DNA from: Euptelea pleiosperma
Taxonomy: Eukaryota; Streptophyta; Magnoliopsida; Ranunculales; Eupteleaceae
Assembly: GCA_035048495.1 (NCBI GenBank)
Contig: CM068541.1
Location: 5,463,929 to 5,527,928, forward strand
Length of the DNA stretch: 64,000 nucleotides
Direction of reading: 5' to 3'
The position numbers and the translations under genes were made by a program. Position 1 is the stretch's first letter. Every line of letters begins with the position of its first letter. A model generated the notes under the pieces. It saw only the letters and a program-made list of their open reading frames with translations. It made no database searches and was not told the DNA's origin. Shown here piece after piece: positions 53,786 through 64,000 of this stretch.

Positions 53786-53890
53786 TAAAAAAAAGTAACT
53801 AAATGCTCTTTGAAAGGGCGTCTCTGTCTGACAAAAATTAAAGTTGAAAAAGCTGACAGACGCCCTTTAAAAGGGCGTTTGCCCATAAAG

Positions 53891-54217
53891 CATAAAACTT
53901 CTGTCACGATTCGAGCCACGTGTCACACTCTTAGTGGATACTGACCGTATGGATGTTTGGCCAATCCCTAGGTGGACCTGCAAACCAAAAATCAGCCTGA
54001 TTAGTAATTTACAACCTTTGGATCTTTGCACTCAAATAATTCTCAAATTCCTACGGTTAAAATCAACCCATGAAAATAACTTCAATCCAACGCTTATAAA
54101 GCACTGATGATGTTTATTTTTAGTGTGTAGGTCCGCCTAGTGAGTGGCCAAACATCCATACAGTTAGCGTCCATTAAGAGTGTGTCACGTGGCTCGTATT
54201 GTGACAGAAGTTTTATG
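53891..54217. mobile_element. Family-D MITE at the centre of A
   Basis: Ends CATAAAACTTCTGTCACGAT and ATTGTGACAGAAGTTTTATG are inverted; GAGCCACGTGTCACACTC and GTGTCACGTGGCTCG carry the CACGTG cores. Its tips equal those of the short hairpins at 9117 and 18775. Confidence 0.85.
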
Positions 54218-54792
54218 TCTCTATGGACAAACGTACAGACGCCCTTTAAAAGGTTATTTATCAGCCTTTTTCAACTTTAATTTTTGGCAGACAGAATTGT
54301 CAGCCTTTTTTTCAGCCTTAATTTTTGTCAGGCAGAGACGCCCTTTCAAAGGGCGTTTAGTTACTTTATTTTGTAAATATCATAAAGTTGTTTTTATTTT
54401 TGTAAATACATTTAAATTTATTTTCGTTTATGAAAATTTTTGTTTGTTTAATAGTATTTTGTTTTAAAAACAATCGATATAATGAAAATAATAGTCGACT
54501 CATTTGTGTTTAATTGAAATCTCTCGTGTCGGTATTCATGGGGACATGTTTAGTCTAGATGAAGTGCATATTTTTGGCACTCACAAAAGGCAACATAGGA
54601 ACTAAAAGTAATAATTCAGAGAAAAGGATTCGCATGCAATCATTTGTGTAAAGGCAATCTTTGGTGGTCCTATTTTTAGTCCACTATCTTGGTGGATATT
54701 TCTTTCAAAAATTTATCCATTAGTGATTTAAGAAAAAGAAAAATTGGTGGATTCTCGGAATACACGCTCGAGAAGACAAGTCCCAGGAGCTT

Positions 54793-54839
54793 GTTCCTTC
54801 TTCTCCTTCTTTTTCTTCTTCTTCTTCTTCTTCTTCTTC

Positions 54840-54879
<40 letters not shown>

Positions 54880-54882
54880 CTT
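54793..54882. repeat. Compound microsatellite (TTC)n(TTA)n
   Basis: TTC repeats pass directly into TTA/ATT repeats. ORFs across it are homopolymeric (Ile, Leu, Arg) and not genes. Confidence 0.9.
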
Positions 54883-54899
54883 GGACTGTTGTGGGTCCC

Positions 54900-57800
54900 A
54901 CACGTTGAGTGGTTTATAAGAAGTGGTTTGTCTTTTGAACTTATTTTTACACCCAAAATGAAGATTATCATCCTAAGAGGTATTGTGTGTACATGGAACT
55001 GTTATAGAAGCTCTTTGAAATAGACAATGGTAAATCAAGGCATGCAACAAGCAGAAGAGATGCAAGCACACTCAGATCACTCCTCCTTTTTAAGGTCCAG
55101 CTAGGAGGGTGATCAGTCCAAAAACAGGAAGAGTTTTGGAGCTTTGCTCTAGCTCATGAGCTATAAAGTTTGCCTCCCTAGGGGAGTAGTTAAACAAAAC
55201 AATATAAAAAAGGGGGAGTCATGTCGAAAATATCTTGAATGATTGAGGAGGATTGCCAAAAAAAAATTTTAGTTTCTGCTTTGGAGGAAGAAGAGAAGGC
55301 TTTTTTGCATCCAATTCTACTATGATTCTCCTCACTTTCAAACCCATCTCTTTCTCCAACACCCACTTTTATAGCCCTGAGCTTCAATTTCTTCAACATC
55401 AAACCCAAAATCACCATATTTCTAATAATATAACCCACACCAGCTTTACCTTTGATCTTGTCCCAGCCACCATCAGTGTTTTATCTTAAACCCACTTCGC
55501 TTTAGATGAAGCCTCAGCTGCATGATTTGCTTAGTGAAATAATTGAACTTCGAGAGGGTTTTTCTGAGAATTATCGAAGCAAATATCGCCCCCAAATTTA
55601 ATTTCCAGTTTTTAACTAGAGGGTCGTTTTCCCCTGAAATTTGAAAGTATTTAGTAATACCCCCTTATACTTTCAAACTCTAGGATTATCCCCCCTTGAC
55701 CTAGTTTAACCATCATTTGACTTACGTTAAAATGTGACATGCATCATGCGCCTGTTAATGCATCTATGAAATGACCATAATATTGCAAGTACAGTGATAA
55801 CGACGTCTGATTCATGTAAAGGATCCAAAGGAATTATACAGTTGAATGGTTTAAATCAATTAATAATGCTAATTTTCCTTTCTGGTGGGTAAGTAGAAGA
55901 TGACTTTAAACTAACTTACAATGTTCACAAGATTTACAATTTTTTGTTGTGTTTCCACCACGTAAGCTCGTTTTTTAGGGGATCATTCAGTAAGGGGGCG
56001 TGTGGGAACGAGAAGTAGAAGCACTTCTACTTGTAGTATAAGTTACTAGTCGACTTTTGACTTTTAGAAAAGTTAGAAGTTAGTTTGGCAAAATACTGAC
56101 TTGTAAGTTAAAAAGTCAGAAAGCTAGTTTGGCATTGATTTGACAAAGAAAATCAATTCATACAATACAATGATGTTGAATTTCATATGGCCCTTTCCAC
56201 AAATAAATTTTAGGAATGGTCCATTCTCATCCAAAAACAACACACCTTCAACAACCATTCCTGTTTTACAATTAATTTTTTTTAAAGCACATAGAGCTTC
56301 ATTTATGACCTAAACATGGTTTTAGAACCTTCTTGTGCATGCTTTTGACAACAGTTCCACATCTTAGAGCTTCATTTATGAGCTAAAACGTGGCTTATAA
56401 AAGCCAATTTTTTTGGAATTAGTCTTAAATATGGGTTCTATAAAGCTTCAAAGAAAGAGACATTGAAGCATTACATTTACTGCTATATTACATTTTGAGT
56501 GACCTAAACATTGTAAATTTAAGTGCAAATCTTCATAATAGCCATTATGAACATCTTCAACCAAGACAAGTAACAATAGCATTCCAAAGTATTCCGCGGA
56601 TTAGCTTTGGGTAGCTGCACTAGAATAGCTTCTCTTGCAAACTTGCAAATCTGTATATCAGCAAAAATCTTAGAATTAACTACATAAACCATAACAACAA
56701 TTAATTGGATAGACATTTGAAATAACCTAAAAAATTGAAGAAAACTCTACAAGATTGAGTTGCAAACTTGCAAATCTATGTATTTATCTATCAAACTTGC
56801 AGATGTAAACTGTTACAGTGTAATGTGTGTATGGGTTGCAATTTTCGCAGGGGCTAAAACTACTGGAATATTGTTGAATACTGCATATAATTTATTGATT
56901 TTTGATATTGAGTATTTCTTGTTATTCTGATTTTTGCAGCAGCCAAGTAATTATTCTCCCATAAGGAGTGACTTTTGGCACATAGTAAAAAAAATTCACC
57001 TTCTTTTAAACAAATTTTGAATTGGTTTTACCCATGTTCACACAAATATCCACCTTTTAAAGCATCAATGTAAAAATCAGTGTATGCAATGTTTATACAT
57101 AAAAAAGATAATAGCAATGAAACATCATCTGTATGTTTTACTTTGAACAAATGCAAGGGGATTAAAGATGTTGACTGAACAGCTAATCATAGAGGCCTCC
57201 TTCCAGATTGCCTCCAAATCAGTTTGTAACTCCACTACTTTGTCTAAAAATACTTTTTGAAACTTCTGTCAAAAAACTGAAGCCAATATTAACTGAAGAG
57301 AGTTTAAAGTTGGACTGTGCCAATTACATGTTCGCCTCCACTGGTAAGTTGAGAACCTTTGTTTTTTACCAGCAATGATAAATCCTACAAAAGGTTGATT
57401 TCCACTCAAATGGAGGTTCTTTGCTGCACTTGTTACTCCTATCAAAATACACCCTACAGATAAATGATCTATTGTTGGATAACTACATTATATATACTTA
57501 GAAGCCTGAACCACCTGCTATGTTGGTTTCCCTTCTGATCTGTTTCAGTGGGGTGGAACCTACTACCCAATGTGACCAACCTAGCAGAACTCCCACACCT
57601 AAAAATCAGCCCAATTTCGCATTCTTCTTAAAGATGTGACTGAGCCAAGAATCCGGTTGAGTTCTCAGCTCAACTGGTCAAGTCAAAAGTGTTCAGATCT
57701 GTTACAAAACAGCAGGTTAAATTTGACTCCAGTGGCAAACTTCTGAACATAAATTGAAGCGGTGATCCTTTTTTTTGGGTCCGCAATGATGGGGTGATCT

Positions 57801-58707
57801 AAGGTCCAGTTTACCTACTTTAAAATGGATTAAAAATGGCAATGCATAGCACATTGGTTCTCTATCTTGTTTTATTAGAAACTTAAATATAAACCTTCCC
57901 TAAAATCATAGACAATGCTTTACATCCCATTCTGTACAGAGCCAAAGTTTTAATCAACATGTACTGTTGTTAAGTCCACCTATTGGATGGGGCATACCCA
58001 AAAAAAATTAGACTGACTGGAGATATCTAACAAACAGATGTACAGCTTTTTTTCTCTTTCTTTTTTTTACCTGTTCAAGCTTTAACTCTATTGGATAGTT
58101 ATGATCCTCACATACCGAATCGTTTTTTTGGGGGCATTGATGTTTCTTATTTTGTATTAATAGATCTTTCTGATTAAAATTTATCACGGAACAGAAACAA
58201 AAGCATCAAACCAACCAAACAGAACATTTGAGCAATCAAAATCCAAAACAGATTAAAAAAAGATAAACGTCTAACCTAGATTAAGAAAATGTGAGAATAA
58301 ATAACGTTTAACCAAAGAACAAATTATCCCTAAAATCCATAAAAAAAAAACCCACTAATTTAGCAACCAAAATCAAATTAAAGAAACCTATTACAACAAA
58401 ACCACATCAAACCCTTAAACTCCCTCTTTTTTTAACAGCTATTAACAAATACATGAACAAATATTATGCTGAAGAAATCTCATAATACCACCATTCACAA
58501 GAGCCATATCCACTAAAGCAGATCTTCATCAAATTTCAAACAACAAACAGGAACATCCAGACAAAACCAAGTCTTGTAAATGAATAATCCATGAAGACAA
58601 GACTTGAATGGCAACAACAACAACCAAACACGAAAGAAACAGCAAAAACCAAGAAGCGAACTAAAAATCACATGAAGACGAGACTTGAATGGGATTGGAA
58701 AAGATGG
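54900..58707. other. 3.8 kb without recognisable gene
   Basis: AT-rich with short ORFs only. 55985-56150 resembles a MITE end (GTGTGGGAACGAGAAGTAGA, then AAGTTAGAAGTTAGTTTGGC). 57655-57720 has weak SINE-like boxes (TCAGCTCAACTGGTCAAG). Nothing else could be assigned; a degraded or non-coding transcription unit cannot be excluded. Confidence 0.4.
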
Positions 58708-58916
58708 TAGCAAACTCCAAAATCAGAAAATTTGAAGTTGAATATAACTAAACCTTTAAATTTAATAATTTACACGTGAGAAATGAGTACGAGAAAAAGA
58801 GGTTAACATATTTCATTGCCACATAAGTATACACTAGGGGAAGCATGAAAGGATAAGAGAAACCTTTGGGATACATAAATCGGCACCATTTCCATGTTGT
58901 TTTACTCAAGGTAATT

Positions 58917-59745
58917 AAAGGCGCAAGGCACACTTAAGGCGCTAGGACCTCTGGCGCCTGAGGCGCAAGGAGCAAGCGAAGCATGCGCCTGACTGAAGCG
59001 AGGTGCAATATTAAAAATTATAATAAATATAAGAAATATAAAAAAATTAAAAAATAATATCATAAAATAACAAAATAGGTAATCGTTAGGCCATAAAACA
59101 TAAACGATAGCAAACGTCAAAAATCTCAAGTAACCCAAAAGCAATTCTAATTAACATTGTCATTATCTAAATACAAAACAAGTAATCAAAAAGCTATAAA
59201 ACATAAAAGATAGCAAATGTTCAAAATCTCAAATAGCCCACAATTAATTATAATTAACATCGTCATCATCTAAAATATAATCATTAGCTTCATTCCCATT
59301 ATCATCGGATGTGTTAGCCTCCTCAATATATTCTTCTTCTTCTGTCTCCTCCGAATTGGCCTATTCCTCTTCTGGCTCCCTTATTGAAGTCCTTGCCCTT
59401 ACTTTTGACCTTGTTTGTGATATAGTATTTGATGTTGATTCACCAACTCCAGCAACTCTCGCAACAAACTCCATGTCAAGCCATCATCCTCAAACACCAA
59501 TTCACCACCTTCTGTTTCCATCTCCCCAAGTAGCCATTCATCAATTTCATCAATGTCTTTCAATAAGATAGGTTCAATTGTATCTCTCCTATCATACCGA
59601 TGCTTAATATAATAGGCCAAAGTACATAATTTTTACAAAAAAAAATCATATATTTTAATGAGGCGTGCGTCTTGAGCATAGCACGAGCACCTTACTAAAC
59701 GCTCCTCGCCTCAACCCTTCTAAGGCGCGAGCGTTGACTACAGAG
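58917..59745. mobile_element. hAT element, non-autonomous, with transposase remnant
   Basis: Flanked by GTTTTACT at 58909-58916 and 59746-59753. The paralogous segment has a single GTTTTACT at 39191-39198 with matching flanks, i.e. the empty site. Ends carry AAGGCGC/GCGCCTT repeats (TAATTAAAGGCGCAAGGCAC; TTCTAAGGCGCGAGCGTTGA). A transposase fragment lies on the minus strand inside. Confidence 0.9.
59399..59620 (-). pseudogene. C-terminal remnant of a hAT transposase
   Basis: A 73-aa frame with RRDTIEPILLKDIDEIDEWL and LVFEDDGLTWSLLRELL. The DPI.L.DID..NEWL and LVF.DD.LTW pattern is what I recall at the C-terminus of plant hAT dimerisation-domain proteins. The rest of the transposase is missing. 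It fits the 8-bp target duplication of the surrounding element. Confidence 0.6.
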
Positions 59746-61059
59746 GTTTTACTTTCTTTTAATCCATCAAAAGAGACAAAATGTTCCAAAGGGAAAATTT
59801 CTAAAAGTTACTAAGGGTCTAATACAACCATAGAAGATAGTATGAGGCAAATTAGCATGCTGGCCCTGCAAAGAATCCAACACCTAAAAAACATCTTTCA
59901 ATAAACTACCAACTACGGTTGACAGAGAGCAATATCTTTTCTTTTTTTATTTACCCAAAAGTGCACAAACACATTGAGTAAAACCACCCCACAAGACTCA
60001 GCCAATCTCTCACAGATCATGAAATACAACAAATTAGCAAGCCATCGAGTGTTCTTTTCCTTTCACCCTAAACTCTATATGTCGAGCATCCTCTCCTACA
60101 CTTAGTGACAAAAGGGGATGACCATCCCAAATATGTGTTAATTTACTATTAAGAAGAGCAATGGTGTCAACATCAGCAAAAACCACAATACCACATCTTA
60201 CAGAAAGTCTCCGTGGTAGCAGAAAGGGCAGGTCCAATAAGTGCACCAAAAAGATTTGTCTGAACCAGCTCCCAGGCTCAAGAACCCAAAGAAATGCACC
60301 CTCAGACTTAGAGACTAACCTGCAATTCCATGACCATGGATAAAAGCAAGGACAATGGTTTGGCCAAATATTATGGGTTGCAGATGAAGGAACTGCCTTA
60401 GTGAAATAGATTCAACCCCAAAAGGTGCTGATAGAGAGTTAAATTACTCTATACAGAAATAAAAAATAAGAATACTGGAGAAAATCAAGCCCAGTGAATA
60501 GCAAGAGAAGCAAAAGAAATGTGACTGAATTGGGCTTCCCACTTCCAGTTAATCAGCCCAAAACAAAGAGTTATGAAGAAAGTGGTTGTGAATTGCCTGG
60601 AGCAAAAAACACTCAACTACTACTTCGGAGGCATGAGTGACAACAGGGCAAATAGAAGCAGAGTTAGACTCATAACAGGATATGCCTAACACAAAAATAT
60701 AATCAACAAAATAGTAATTTGAGGCTAACGCTTGTGCTGATGTTCCCATTAGCTGTCGTAAAAGAAAGCATCCCCACAAACACCATGACTATAGGAACTA
60801 ACAAGAAAAAAAAATTAAACATTGGACGATTTTATGACCACAATATAAAATTCAACACTGATTAGATAAAGGTTCATCTGCTTTTGTTAGGGATAAATAA
60901 AATCCACAGGGAATCAGCTTGAGAATAGCAAGAAACAGTTTTCGCATATAGCACCACCACGAAAAAAATGTGGAAACAGATAATTTGCACTCTAGACAGT
61001 ACATGGTACATACACAAGAATGAATAGCCAATACGTAAAATTTTTGCATTACCTTTTGT

Positions 61060-62313
61060 TCATCCACCAATATTGCTGGGTGAAATTAGACTCCCCATGT
61101 GAACAATTGCTTCCAATTGATCGAACCTGGATTGAACACCGCGAATCTGGATACCCCTAAAAGTTATCCTTTCCCCGTTGGGGTCATAATAACCCAGAGT
61201 TCTGTGACCAATCAGCAGCAAGAATTCACCATTTTTCATTACTCTTAACAGTTTAATATCCAGTTTCCCCCACCCAAGCACTCGTTTTCTGATAACATAT
61301 TTTATACTCCAGGACTCTTTCATTCCATAGTCCTTCATCACCCATACCACAATTCTGTCTTCAAAACCATTATTAATCAAAGAGAGACATTCATCCAACA
61401 CCCCCAAATCATAATTCACACTCTGTCTTCCAGGGTTGAAACCAGGAGGTGACGGGACTGCTCGGTATTCCTCACGACCCACATCGAAAGAAACAATAAG
61501 TTGAGACAAATTGACCTTACTGGACTCATAAGTGATCCAATGAAGAGCTCCATTCACAAAGACATGAGACCGTTTGAAGGTAAGTGGGTACGGAAAATCT
61601 GCTATGCTTCTCCACCTGCCCGAGCCAAGAGTGTATACCTCAACCTCCACTTTAAAAGTACGTTTCTCATCGATCCAGCACTGCAACATACGTATGACCT
61701 TGTACTCGTTAGTGGTTGGAGCAAAACCGAATGCAGAGATATTAACAACATCGGCATGCTGGGAGGGTTTGGGGAGCCTAATGTACTCTCCTGTGACAGG
61801 ATTGCAAATGTAGACAGGTTCATGGGAAGAACATGGGGATAAACAGAGCAAGCCATTGCACGAACCCACTACATCGAATGATTCTTTCGATCTGTTAAAG
61901 TGGGTTTTGAGGACAGTTGTTGAGGAAGGAAGACTATCTAAGGCTTCCTGTTGTACCAAGTAGAAATTGCTAGTGTGAATGAACCAGTCGTGAAGGATAA
62001 GGCAAGGGAAGTTGTGTTGGCTTGTGAAAGGTGGGTTGAGTATATTGCTCCAGGGTTTGCATACCCACCTGCATTGAGAGAGGGATTTGATGGGTAGTCT
62101 GGAGAGGATGTCGAGGAAGACGTCGCGGGGGAGTTTGGATATCTCTCCGCTCATTTGCAGCTCTTGTTGTTGTGGTTGTCCAGAATGTGTTTCTTCAGTG
62201 ATTCTTCTTGGGGGTATGTTTTGATTCTCTTCTTCTTCTTTTTGGTTCTTCTTTCTCTTCTTTCTAGTGTTGTTTAAGATGCTATTTTGATTGAGATAAT
62301 TTCTTTCTCTCAT
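61060..62313 (-). CDS. F-box protein with FBA-type C-terminal domain
   Basis: A single-exon 417-aa ORF. Residues 1-54 are a hydrophilic extension (TRKKRKKNQKEEEENQN). The F-box is at about 58-100 (LPRDVFLDILSRLPIKS, CRWVCKPWSNIL). FBA domain: VVGSCNGLLCLSP, ICNPVTGEYIRLPKPS, FGFAPTTNEYKVIRM, YTLGSGRWRSIADF, VNGALHWITYESSK, LIVSFDVGREEYRAVPSPPG, RIVVWVMKDYGMKESW, LRVMKNGEFLLL, HRTLGYYDP, AIVHMGSLISPSNIGG. By family it would present substrates to an SCF ubiquitin ligase. It is the intact sister of the pseudogene at 40755-41989 and a more distant paralogue of 31663-33108. An inner ATG (MSGEISKLPRD, codon 54) just before the F-box is an alternative start. The frame is fully open. Confidence 0.93.
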   Translation of the reverse strand: MRERNYLNQNSILNNTRKKRKKNQKEEEENQNIPPRRITEETHSGQPQQQELQMSGEISKLPRDVFLDILSRLPIKSLSQCRWVCKPWSNILNPPFTSQHNFPCLILHDWFIHTSNFYLVQQEALDSLPSSTTVLKTHFNRSKESFDVVGSCNGLLCLSPCSSHEPVYICNPVTGEYIRLPKPSQHADVVNISAFGFAPTTNEYKVIRMLQCWIDEKRTFKVEVEVYTLGSGRWRSIADFPYPLTFKRSHVFVNGALHWITYESSKVNLSQLIVSFDVGREEYRAVPSPPGFNPGRQSVNYDLGVLDECLSLINNGFEDRIVVWVMKDYGMKESWSIKYVIRKRVLGWGKLDIKLLRVMKNGEFLLLIGHRTLGYYDPNGERITFRGIQIRGVQSRFDQLEAIVHMGSLISPSNIGG

Positions 62314-62340
62314 TGTGCCTTCTTAGATTTTAGAGAGAGA

Positions 62341-62702
62341 GGGTTTTCAGGAAGTAAAAAAACTTCTCGATTAGTTCAATGGGCATCTCAAGCACTTTAA
62401 AGGCGGAAAGAGGGAAAACCCTAACCCAGCCCTAATCCCTTCTTTGCCTTCCCTGATAATTGCTCTGGTCTTGCCGGATTCCTCTTCTCCTCCTCCAAAG
62501 CTCTACCCTACCGATCTGTCCAGTCTTTACTGTCCCGAAATCACCGATCGTCCGCTGCAGTCCTTCAAGACCATGATCTAACAAGAGAAATTATCGGGTT
62601 TAGCGACGAAGAAGAAGAGGAAGAAGACGAGGAAGCTTGTCTTTGCGACCAGAGAGGAGAGAGAATTTAAAAGTGAGTACAGTCTTGGAGACAAATGAGG
62701 GA
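62341..62702. other. 5' flank of the F-box gene, no gene identified
   Basis: Contains a comparatively C-rich stretch (62410-62580) with ACCCTAACCCAGCCCTAATC that could be a 5' UTR or a gene fragment. No motif recognised. Confidence 0.4.
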
Positions 62703-63061
62703 GTAGAACTTTAATGATAGGGCGCAATTTATGCCACGTGGAACACTGACAGAGGACTCTGACCGTATGGATGTTTGACCAATTCTTAGGTGGACCTAAA
62801 AAGCCAAAACTCAGCCCGATTGAATTGGAATTAGGGATTTTCATGGGTTGATTTTAACCGTCGGAATTTTAGCATTATTGACCATTATTTTAGGTACAAA
62901 GATCCAAAGGTTTAAAATCATTAATCAAGCTGATTTTTGTTTATAGGTCCATCTAAGAATTGGAAAAATATCCATACGGCCAGAGTACTATAAGAATATT
63001 ACACGTGGCTCTTATTGCGCCCTATCATCGGCCTTGATGAGGGAGTCCTGTCAGTTTTACG
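62703..63061. mobile_element. Family-D MITE 5' of the last F-box gene
   Basis: GTAGAACTTTAATGATAGGG and TTTATGCCACGTGGAACACT (CACGTG 62735-62740) on the left; ATTACACGTGGCTCTTATTG (63002-63007) and GAGTCCTGTCAGTTTTAC on the right. Left end about 390 bp from the F-box ATG at 62313. Confidence 0.8.
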
Positions 63062-63317
63062 GTAAATGAGGCGCTACTGTTAACCCTTAACCCAACCCGG
63101 GTTAACCCTTGGTTAGTCGTTAATAAGGGGTACTTGTCAGACACTATGGTGAGTGGCCAACAAATTTTTTCTCCTTTTACCATATTCTACCATCATTGCA
63201 ACGTGATGCACATGACACGTGCTATTGTGAAAAGACTAAAATACCCATTGAAAATCTAAAATACCATTGTTACCGCCTTTGCCAATTCACCACCTTCAAC
63301 CTCGTGAGTCATGACAT

Positions 63318-63318
<1 letters not shown>

Positions 63319-63351
<33 letters not shown>
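63319..63351. repeat. (TA)n microsatellite, about 16 units
   Basis: Uninterrupted TA dinucleotides. Confidence 0.95.
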
Positions 63352-63355
<4 letters not shown>

Positions 63356-63372
63356 TGTTTGTCTTCTAAAGC

Positions 63373-63698
63373 TCCGGTTACATGACATAATATGAGCCAC
63401 ATAGCACATTCTTAGAGGACTCTGATGGTATGGATGTTTGGCCAATCCCTAAGTGGACCTACAAACCAAAAATCAGGCTGATTGGTGATTTATAGGTGTT
63501 GGATTGGACTTATTTTCATGGGTTAATCTCAAATGAGGAGTTTGAGTAGTATTTGAGGTACAAAGATCCAACGCCTAGAAATCACTAATAAGGATGATAT
63601 TTGGTTTGTACGTCCACCTAGGGATTGGCCAAAAATCCATACGATCAGAGTCCTCTAATAGTGTGCCACGTGCTCATATTGTGTCCTATAACCGGAGC
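63373..63698. mobile_element. Family-D MITE with ACCGG tips
   Basis: CTCCGGTTACATGACATAAT and CTGATGGTATGGATGTTTGG on the left; GTGTGCCACGTGCTCATATT and GTCCTATAACCGGAG on the right. The body keeps AACCAAAAATCAGGCTGATT. The tips differ from those of other D copies, so D bodies occur with several kinds of ends. Confidence 0.75.
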
Positions 63699-64000
63699 CT
63701 GTCATTTAAAAAAGATACCCTCTCCCACAAGAGAAAGATTGACATGAGACCTCCAACCGACCTATAAAAGTGGTGGTTTTTTGGTTTCTAGGGTTTTGCA
63801 AACCCTTTAGTTTCTCTATGGAAATGCGGGGAGAAAATTTGAAGACGTTGGTTGGAGTTGCTCCAAGTGTTGGAATTCACTAGTAGGAGGCATGCACGCA
63901 CATGAGTGATTGTACAGGCCCTTTTTTTGGCTTTACGAAGAAGTGAAGGCCGTTTGGAAAATGGCTTTAGGAAGAAATTAAGGGGTCAAAAGAAGTTGTT

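Larger units (their letters stand above)
52890..54461. mobile_element. Three-family nested foldback assembly (outer element A)
   Basis: Outer arms: TTCATAAACGAAAATAAATT with TAAATGTATTTACAAAAATA at the left (52911-52952) and their complements TATTTTTGTAAATACATTTA and AATTTATTTTCGTTTATGAA at the right (about 54393-54435). Next come CTTTGAAAGGGCGTCTCTG and ACGCCCTTTAAAAGGGCG-type repeats on both sides. A G element sits in the left arm and a D element at the centre. It begins about 100 bp after the pirin stop codon. Confidence 0.85.
58708..62340. repeat. Segment S3, related to S1 and S2
   Basis: CTCCAAAATCAGAAAATTTGA near 58714 begins similarity to 38965 onward, continuing through the hAT insertion site, the CAGGCTCAAGAACCCAA stretch and the F-box gene. 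It is closer to S2 than to S1. Confidence 0.75.

Noticed and set aside
54676..54919. ORFs with Ile and Arg runs
   Set aside because: Translations of the (TTC)n(TTA)n microsatellite.
59311..59571. 86-aa plus-strand ORF MLASSIYSSSSVSSELAYSS
   Set aside because: It is opposite the hAT transposase remnant on the minus strand, whose frame carries the recognisable motifs.

Overview
This window is plant nuclear DNA. The two multi-exon genes have GT-AG introns, TATA boxes lie 60-75 bp before start codons, the protein families are angiosperm-type (F-box/FBA, exopolygalacturonase, pirin), and most of the sequence is non-coding and full of MITEs, LINE, SINE and LTR pieces. The species cannot be fixed from the sequence; a dicot or magnoliid with TE-swollen introns fits.

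Layout. 0.2-10.9 kb is an F-box cluster: an intact gene (+, 175-1296), a dead copy and a live copy made by a 2.6 kb tandem duplication (3389-4609 and 6811-8058, both -), a C-terminal F-box relic carried in both duplication units, and a mini F-box gene with an internal deletion (10464-10880, +). 11-20 kb is repeat-rich, with one short ORF that looks like a real gene (15278-15604, -). 20.3-24.0 kb is a four-exon polygalacturonase with TE-filled introns. 25.7-33.1, 37.9-42.0 and 58.7-62.3 kb are three related segments, each ending in an F-box gene on the minus strand (intact, pseudogene, intact). 49.9-52.8 kb is a six-exon pirin gene. 53-58.7 kb has no recognisable gene.

The strongest theme is the mobile DNA. 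A foldback family ('D' here), with CACGTG cores near both ends, occurs about 18 times and lies within about 0.4 kb of the 5' end of most F-box genes; one copy ends 12 bp before the first start codon. Other palindromic families (E, F, G, H, J, L here) are nested in one another, twice as multi-level assemblies (46855-48079 and 52890-54461). hAT-type elements are supported by 8-bp target duplications at 23469, 27030, 42592, 46296 and 58917; the last also has an empty site in the paralogous segment at 39191. The hAT-like element at 27030-30885 contains LINE, SINE and TRIM sequences.

Functionally, the F-box proteins would be substrate receptors of SCF ubiquitin ligases; the polygalacturonase would act in the cell wall (pollen-type exo-PG by similarity); the pirin is a cupin-fold metal protein. 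Nothing links these three into one pathway; the shared feature is a locus shaped by duplication, gene death and TE insertion. Family letters are local labels, and repeat limits are read by eye unless a target duplication is given.
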